From: Pedobacter sp. AK013
Lineage (GTDB): Bacteria; Bacteroidota; Bacteroidia; Sphingobacteriales; Sphingobacteriaceae
Direction of reading: 5' to 3'
DNA length: 64,000 nt
Assembly (NCBI RefSeq): GCF_014205835.1
Contig: NZ_JACHCQ010000015.1
Coordinates: forward strand, 62,001-126,000
Shown: piece by piece, positions 62,409 to 64,000 of the stretch
How positions within the stretch are numbered: position 1 is the first letter of the stretch
Layout of the letters: each line of letters opens with the position of its first letter
Notes under the pieces: model-generated
What the model was told of the DNA's origin: nothing
Seen by the model: the letters and a program-made list of their open reading frames with translations, nothing else
The model's database searches: none
Translations under genes and position numbers: made by a program

Positions 62409-63422
62409 TTATTTTAACTTCGAAAAATATTTAATTTTCTTAATAAAAAATGCCCAAACAACACTGTTGTTATACACTCCAGTATGTTGGCTATATGTTT
62501 TTTGAACAGCTTTCCGTTTTTTATTGGTTTTAGAAAGTGATTTTAGAAAATGCCAATGACCTTTGCTTACTGCCATTGTAAATTTAGGTTTTCCGGTTAG
62601 CAAAAAATGCCACCATGCAATAAAATCAATAAACATCCTAATTGTTATTCGGAAAATAGCATCACTGGCAGGTAGATTTTTCTGCATAATGATCAGGTTA
62701 TTCCTGAAATTGAGATAAGTTTTAAATGGATTCTCTGTTTGTAGTGTTCCGCCGCCAACATGATAAACTTCGGCATCCGGACAGTACATAATCTTGTAAT
62801 TCAGATTCTTTAAACGCCAGCACAGATCTATTTCCTCCATATGTGCAAAAAGATCGGCATCTAAGCCACCTGTTTCTCGCCAACATTTGCTTTTAATAAA
62901 AAATGCGGCTCCACTTGCCCAAAAAACTTCTGTTGTATCATTGTACTGACCATAGTCAAACTCATATACATTAAACAGCCTGCCACGACAGAATGGGAAA
63001 GAATAGATATCCAGATAACCTCCGGCTGCACCAGCATATTCAAATTGTTCTTTGTTTAACTGCCATTTAATTTTAGGTTGCGCCGCAGCAATCTGTGCAT
63101 CGCTTTCCATCAAATCGATCACAGGTTTTATCCAATTGGGGGTTACCTCTACATCCGAATTGAGGAGTATAAAATAATCTGCCTCAACACGTTCTAAAAC
63201 CTTGTTATAGCCTCCTGCGAAACCATAATTCTGGTCGTTCTGTATAATTTTAACAGTAGGAAAGTTTTCTTGTAAAAATAAAACAGAATCATCAGTAGAG
63301 GCATTATCGCCCACCACAATTTGGAGATTATCATACGCAGAAAGCAAAATTCCAGGTAAAAATTGCTTTAAATATGTTTTTCCATTCCAGTTTAAAATTA
63401 CAACAGCTACAGATGGGTTCAT
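62409..63422 (-). CDS. Family 2 glycosyltransferase (GT-A)
   Basis: 337 aa. VAVVILNWNGKTYL, VVGDNASTDDSV, NYGFAGGYNKVL and LLNSDVEVTPNWI (DxD-type site) are GT2 rhamnosyltransferase-like motifs; FAHMEEIDLCWRLKNLNYKIMYCPDAEVYHVGGGT is the acceptor-side motif. C-terminal region has a possible membrane-associated helix (FIDFIAWWHFLLTG). Envelope polysaccharide synthesis; sugar unknown. Abuts the acyltransferase gene. Confidence 0.93.
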   Translation of the reverse strand: MNPSVAVVILNWNGKTYLKQFLPGILLSAYDNLQIVVGDNASTDDSVLFLQENFPTVKIIQNDQNYGFAGGYNKVLERVEADYFILLNSDVEVTPNWIKPVIDLMESDAQIAAAQPKIKWQLNKEQFEYAGAAGGYLDIYSFPFCRGRLFNVYEFDYGQYNDTTEVFWASGAAFFIKSKCWRETGGLDADLFAHMEEIDLCWRLKNLNYKIMYCPDAEVYHVGGGTLQTENPFKTYLNFRNNLIIMQKNLPASDAIFRITIRMFIDFIAWWHFLLTGKPKFTMAVSKGHWHFLKSLSKTNKKRKAVQKTYSQHTGVYNNSVVWAFFIKKIKYFSKLK

Positions 63423-63428
63423 TCTTTT

Positions 63429-64000
63429 TTATTCGGGTTTAAATTTCCAGCGTTTATGGCTCCAAAGCCAATATTGCGGCTGTTCTTTAATAATATTTTC
63501 TAAAAACTTAAAGTGCAGATCAGTAATCTCGAATTCATGCATTCGTTCCGGATCCAGGCACATGGGCAAAACTTCTATATGGTAGTAGCCTTTTTTAACT
63601 ACATTCACTTTAAAATAATATATTGGTCTTTTAGTAGATTTTGCAATTTTTTCTACGCCTAAAAGTGCGGCAGTAGGCTGATGTAGAAAATCTACAAAAT
63701 ATTTGGTTTCTTCTCTGGTAGGCGATTGGTCACTTGCAAAACATAAAAGTGTAGGTATGTTTTTATAAGCGGCTATCCCGCGCAACGTTTGCCGCATAGG
63801 CATAAAAACATTTCCATACTTGGTCCGCATACAATCAAACCAGGTTTCGAAAATTTTATTTTTAATGGGTTTAAAAATGACCATGGTTTTGGCTGATATG
63901 CTCAAGCCAAGCGCTAATGTACCTAATTCCCAGTTGCCATAATGGCCGGTACAGGCCAATACACTTTCTCCTGTTTTAAAATGATTCTCCAATTGTTCCA
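63429..64000 (-). CDS. Lipid A-type (LpxL/HtrB) acyltransferase, 5' end outside window
   Basis: The reading frame stays open to the window edge (an apparent TTG start at 63992 is internal), so the N-terminus is missing. CTGHYGNWE is the HxxxxE catalytic motif; FASDQSPTREETKYFVDFLHQPTAALLGVEKIAKSTKRPIYYF is the lysophospholipid/lipid A acyltransferase core. Adds a secondary acyl chain to lipid A or a related lipid in the inner membrane. 6 nt from the glycosyltransferase, consistent with an envelope operon. Confidence 0.9.
   Translation of the reverse strand, partial: EQLENHFKTGESVLACTGHYGNWELGTLALGLSISAKTMVIFKPIKNKIFETWFDCMRTKYGNVFMPMRQTLRGIAAYKNIPTLLCFASDQSPTREETKYFVDFLHQPTAALLGVEKIAKSTKRPIYYFKVNVVKKGYYHIEVLPMCLDPERMHEFEITDLHFKFLENIIKEQPQYWLWSHKRWKFKPE

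Overview
The window looks like a chromosomal segment of a Bacteroidota bacterium, most likely Sphingobacteriaceae and close to Pedobacter. This is inferred from the AT-rich, near-Shine-Dalgarno-less genes, TAnnTTTG-type -7 promoter boxes, TonB-dependent receptors, MbnP/SCO/YHS copper-type lipoproteins, LytTR/LytS two-component genes, and two families of extragenic palindromes scattered between genes. No rRNA operon, transposase, prophage or CRISPR array was seen.
Layout. 1-5.9 kb: 3'-truncated gluzincin metalloprotease with a beta-propeller, PBP1A, a PPK2 polyphosphate kinase and the RNase P RNA gene. 5.9-11.3 kb: an eight-gene minus-strand block of exported or lipidated proteins (small Cys-motif protein, MbnP, MauG/MbnH-like dihaem enzyme, OM barrel with a CDICGC N-terminus, small lipoprotein, YHS protein, SCO1, cytochrome c) that reads as a copper-handling and cytochrome-maturation module. 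11.5-16.4 kb: phosphohexomutase, then aspartokinase and lysA, with two overlapping tiny membrane-protein genes on the opposite strand between them. 16.5-30.3 kb: the main accessory region, a class I lanthipeptide locus. Plus-strand genes encode a C39 peptidase-ABC exporter, a split LanB (glutamylation and elimination proteins) and a LanC-like protein with a non-canonical zinc site. A 63-aa precursor with a GG leader lies convergently on the minus strand, and a divergent operon carries two ABC permeases, a TonB-dependent receptor and an ATPase. Matching 17-bp palindromes lie in pairs upstream of the exporter/ABC divergent promoter region and upstream of the precursor, which suggests one shared regulator. 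30.6-46.6 kb: small membrane protein, lipoprotein, SRPBCC protein, glutaryl-CoA dehydrogenase-like enzyme, folB, GlcD-like oxidase, thioesterase, Hsp20, a conserved protein of unknown function, a YoeB-type toxin-antitoxin pair, a membrane MutS-like ATPase, a LytTR/LytS two-component pair and a MacAB-TolC-type exporter. 46.9-52.7 kb: S66 carboxypeptidase, a 1.2-kb stretch holding a structured intergenic element, an aberrant tRNA-Met-like gene and a 53-aa ORF, then a DEAD-box-like protein with broken catalytic motifs, an OmpA protein and a YdeI-like protein. 52.8-64 kb: SpoU methyltransferase, galK/galM, a frameshifted DUF1398 gene, nucleoside phosphorylase, YigZ, EamA, ribD, prmC, xerD, aroQ, a GT2 glycosyltransferase and a 5'-truncated LpxL-type acyltransferase.
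How it fits together. Most genes are housekeeping. Two modules stand out. The first is the lanthipeptide locus, in which dehydration (split LanB), cyclisation (LanC-like), leader cleavage and export (C39-ABC) and a linked ABC/TonB system can be assigned to one peptide. The second is the MbnP/MbnH-like copper block. All functional assignments rest on motifs read by eye; no database search was run.
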